Source of the DNA: Bin87 sp965116785
GTDB taxonomy: Bacteria > Chloroflexota > Dehalococcoidia > Lucifugimonadales > UBA3495
Reading direction: 5' to 3'
NCBI GenBank assembly: GCA_965116785.1
Contig: OZ220731.1
Span: 3,782,001 to 3,846,000, forward strand
Length of the DNA: 64,000 nt
Each line of letters opens with the position of its first letter. Positions within the stretch are counted from its first letter, which is position 1. The notes beneath the pieces are model-generated. The model was not told the origin of the DNA and did no database searches. It saw only the letters and a program-made list of their open reading frames with translations. Made by a program: the position numbers and the translations under genes. Of this stretch, positions 61,749-64,000 are shown one piece after another.

Positions 61749-62115
61749 GCGATGGTTCTCGCAAAAGAACCTCAGCGGAAATTCCCCAATGCTTGTGCAG
61801 TGCTCGGGCCATGGCGATCGTAATGTCCATTTGGCCTGATAGCACAGCCGTTGCAGCTTTCTGACTTCCCACTAGGGGAGCCAAGTCACCAGGCGTCAGG
61901 CCAAGCTGCTCCATGTGAAACTCTATAGCCGCGGCAATGCTGGGCAAATCAATAGGATGGTGCCGCTCCTCGTACGCTTCGATCAAATTAAGCAGGAGAT
62001 CGCGCTCATTACCTTCGCGCGTGCCGATAGCAGCATGAAATATCTCGTCCATGCGCGCCAATGCGAGGTTGTAATCCTCTTCGTTGGCGATGTGAGGGAT
62101 ATTGGCCATGGTCAT
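61720..62115 (-). CDS. HigA-like antitoxin (HTH)
   Basis: 131 residues from ATG at 62115. An N-terminal acidic region (IANEEDYNLALARMDEIF) precedes the HigA linker HPIDLPSIAAAIEFHMEQLG and the XRE-type helix-turn-helix LTPGDLAPLVGSQKAATAVLSG. It overlaps the HigB-like frame by ATGA and the convergent LLM gene by 29 bp. It appears intact, unlike its toxin. Confidence 0.9.
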   Translation of the reverse strand: MTMANIPHIANEEDYNLALARMDEIFHAAIGTREGNERDLLLNLIEAYEERHHPIDLPSIAAAIEFHMEQLGLTPGDLAPLVGSQKAATAVLSGQMDITIAMARALHKHWGISAEVLLREPSPTPAPNPQV

Positions 62116-62406
62116 ATCTCCGCAGCATTGATACGGTCGTATTCTGCGTGAGTGCCGACGAAGCGGATGTAAATCTCACGTCCAGGGTGGAACAATATCA
62201 ACCACCAGGCGATAGTCATTGCCCTTTATACGAAAGACTACGCGAGTGGACCCGACGATACTCGCCTGAGGAAACCGACGGATCACGTGAGATGGGCTAG
62301 GCCAGTCGGCTCTACGTACCTCCGCATACCAGGCCTCAAGCGCTTCCTTGGCGTTTGGGTGCCGCTGCCAGAATGCCCTTAGTTTTCGTCTTGCAATGGT
62401 CCGCAC
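62112..62406 (-). pseudogene. HigB-like mRNA interferase toxin, frameshifted
   Basis: From a GTG at 62406 the protein reads MRTIARRKLRAFWQRHPNAK to NDYRLVVDI, then stops after VPPWT. One base out of frame (near 62205) the family's C-terminus continues as FHPGREIYIRFVGTHAEYDR and ends INAAEI at 62112, overlapping the antitoxin ATG. The lost part includes catalytic-core residues. A true frameshift would inactivate the toxin; a sequencing error is the alternative. Confidence 0.85.
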
Positions 62407-62418
62407 GTCGGCTGCGAA

Positions 62419-63321
62419 CTAGATTTGTCGGTCTGTCGGCTCTGAAGCCGCGTCGTGCTGCTCGTCGGCGTGGTATGACGAACGGACCAGCGGGCCCGAC
62501 GCTACGTGCTTGAAGCCCATGCCCTCGCCGGCCACGCGCAGTTCCTCAAACTCGGCGGGAGTGTAGAAGCGGTCGATGCGGATGTGCTTGATGGACGGGC
62601 GCAGGTACTGGCCGATGGTAAGCAGGTCGCAGTCTGCGGCGCGCAGGTCCGCCATAGTCTGCTTCACCTCGTCGACGGTCTCGCCCATGCCCACGATGAT
62701 GCCCGACTTGGTGGGCATTTCGGGATCGAGATCCTTGACCCGGCGCAATAGTTCCAGCGACTGCCGGTAGTCGCCCTTGGGGCGCACCAAGCGGAACACC
62801 CGCTCCACCGACTCGATGTTGTGGTTCAGGACCTGAGGTTGGGCGGCGACCACCTTCGCCAGCGCACCCCAGTTGCCGTCAAAATCAGGTATCAAAACCT
62901 CCACGCGGCAGCCAGGCACGGCGGCTCGAACCTGCTTGATGCAGGCGGAGAAGATGCCCGCCCCACCGTCGGGCAGGTCGTCGCGGTTCACCGAGGTGAT
63001 CACACAGTACTTCAGGCCCATGCGCTTGACCGTGGACGCCAGCCGGAACGGCTCGCCCAGGTCCAGCGTGCCGGGTCGGCCAGTGGTGACGGCGCAGTAC
63101 GCGCATGCGCGGGTGCAGATGTCGCCCAGGATCATGAAGGTGGCGGCGGACCGCTCCCAGCACTCGCCGATGTTCGGGCAGTGGGCTTCCTCGCACACCG
63201 TGTGGAGCTGGCTGTCGCGCATGAGCTGTTTGAGCTCGATGTAGCGTGGACCGCCGGGCATCCGGACCTTGAGCCAGTCGGGCAGGCGGGGACGCAGTGG
63301 GGTTTCGGTCTGTGTCGTCAT
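62419..63321 (-). CDS. lipA: Lipoyl synthase
   Basis: 300 residues from ATG at 63321 with GGAG upstream. The auxiliary cluster CEEAHCPNIGEC and the radical-SAM triad CTRACAYC are complete, followed by NRDDLPDGGA, NHNIESV and the C-terminal RSSYHA whose Ser ligates the auxiliary cluster. It inserts two sulfurs into protein-bound octanoate. gmk lies 14 bp upstream on the same strand. Confidence 0.97.
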   Translation of the reverse strand: MTTQTETPLRPRLPDWLKVRMPGGPRYIELKQLMRDSQLHTVCEEAHCPNIGECWERSAATFMILGDICTRACAYCAVTTGRPGTLDLGEPFRLASTVKRMGLKYCVITSVNRDDLPDGGAGIFSACIKQVRAAVPGCRVEVLIPDFDGNWGALAKVVAAQPQVLNHNIESVERVFRLVRPKGDYRQSLELLRRVKDLDPEMPTKSGIIVGMGETVDEVKQTMADLRAADCDLLTIGQYLRPSIKHIRIDRFYTPAEFEELRVAGEGMGFKHVASGPLVRSSYHADEQHDAASEPTDRQI

Positions 63322-63335
63322 TCTGTTTCTCCGGA

Positions 63336-63965
63336 CTAGAGGAACTGAACCAACCGCGGGTTCACCCGGCATTTTTCGGCGGCAATGATGGCGTCAATTT
63401 CGCGGACGGCGTCATCCAGTTGTCCGTTGCGGTTGACCACCCGGTAGTCGAACTCGTGCATGCGACCCAACTCGACAGATGCTTCGTGCAAGCGGCGCTC
63501 CATTTCCGCGGTATCCTCGGTGCCGCGGCCGGCCAGGCGGCTGCGGAGTTCGTCCATGCTGGGCGGCATCACGAATATGGTCAGGGCCTCCGGCGCGATC
63601 CGACGGATGGTGGCGGCGCCCTGGACGTCTATCTCCAGTATAACGTCCCTGCCGGCGATGAGCGGGTCGCGGACCTGCTGACGGGGGACGCCGTACCAGC
63701 GGTCGTAGACTTGGGCTGATTCCAATAGCTCGTCCCGTTCGCGCATGCGCAGGAAGGTGTCCACATCCAGGAAGATGTAGTCCTCGCCGTCCACCTCCCC
63801 ATCGCGCATCGGACGCGTGGTCGCGGTCACGGCAAAGTGCCAAGACCGGCCCAGATCGCGAAGGGCGCTGATCAGCGAACCTTTGCCTGACGCCGACGGA
63901 CCAGATACCACCACCAGCAGCGGCGGAGCCGGACTGGCCTGGGGCAGCTCGGACGAGCCAACCAT
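63336..63965 (-). CDS. gmk: Guanylate kinase
   Basis: 209 residues from ATG at 63965; a TTG at 63989 in frame is possible. P-loop GPSASGKGSL, GMP-binding TATTRPMRDGEVDGEDYIFL (20 residues in the GK domain), DVQGAATIRR and a closing ELGRMHEFDYRVVN. It phosphorylates GMP to GDP. It heads the gmk-lipA pair. Confidence 0.96.
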   Translation of the reverse strand: MVGSSELPQASPAPPLLVVVSGPSASGKGSLISALRDLGRSWHFAVTATTRPMRDGEVDGEDYIFLDVDTFLRMRERDELLESAQVYDRWYGVPRQQVRDPLIAGRDVILEIDVQGAATIRRIAPEALTIFVMPPSMDELRSRLAGRGTEDTAEMERRLHEASVELGRMHEFDYRVVNRNGQLDDAVREIDAIIAAEKCRVNPRLVQFL

Positions 63966-64000
63966 CGCCAGTCTATTCGCCGTCCCCAACCAGGCTGGCG

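Overview
The window is GC-rich and gene-dense. It looks like a chromosomal segment of a Chloroflexota bacterium of the Dehalococcoidia/SAR202 type. That placement is inferred from gene content: six luciferase-like flavin monooxygenases (one cut by the left edge), four short-chain dehydrogenases, tandem class III CoA-transferases, a peptide ABC transporter and other catabolic enzymes, mixed with housekeeping genes. The ribosomal run ends after rplL without rpoBC following, an arrangement I recall from Dehalococcoidia. No rRNA, plasmid origin, phage, transposase or CRISPR array was found.

Layout. 1-9.7 kb: monooxygenases, dehydrogenases, an aldolase, a DUF192 lipoprotein, a PfkB kinase, and a coupled pair of membrane proteins (FixH/YtkA-like plus a cysteine-rich polytopic protein). 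9.7-21.2 kb: an oligopeptide transporter whose ATPases (minus strand) and binding protein/permeases (plus strand) flank two translationally coupled CoA-transferases, then a membrane-anchored beta-propeller. 21-26 kb: Uma2 nuclease, hydrolase, two monooxygenases and a solo Mrr-type restriction enzyme. 26-30.4 kb: serA, then a Y RNA (a tRNA-mimicking noncoding RNA) directly upstream of its expected partner, a TROVE/Ro60 protein, followed by a PaREP1-like protein. 30.4-38.6 kb: a ketopantoate-reductase-like enzyme, an unknown protein coupled to an alpha-carbonic anhydrase, and a decayed giant subtilase/FN3/cadherin gene bounded by a 17-bp repeat of the tRNA-Gly 3' end. 38.9-45.9 kb: a glutamine-synthetase-like ligase, tRNA-Thr/Tyr/Thr, and tuf-rpmG-secE-nusG-rplKA-(L10 leader)-rplJL. 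46-52.2 kb: a dehydrogenase, EthD protein, DUF885 peptidase, isochorismatase, PIN toxin-antitoxin pair, and a ThDP enzyme with a second PaREP1-like protein.

52.3-56.5 kb is a compact, AT-richer operon that is probably laterally acquired: a C5-cytosine methyltransferase, an 811-residue GHKL (Hsp90/MutL/MORC-like) ATPase and a Vsr-type endonuclease, with overlapping or nearly touching reading frames and its own promoter. It is the best candidate for an under-described defence system. The end of the window holds two more monooxygenases, an Uma2 nuclease, a Gfo/Idh/MocA oxidoreductase, an aldo/keto reductase, a HigBA-like pair with a frameshifted toxin, lipA and gmk.

Two stories stand out: the Y RNA-Ro module, supported by base pairing, synteny and terminators, and the Dcm-GHKL-Vsr operon. 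The broken surface-protein gene has lost its protease serine, is in four reading frames and lacks a secretion signal, so it looks like decay rather than function.
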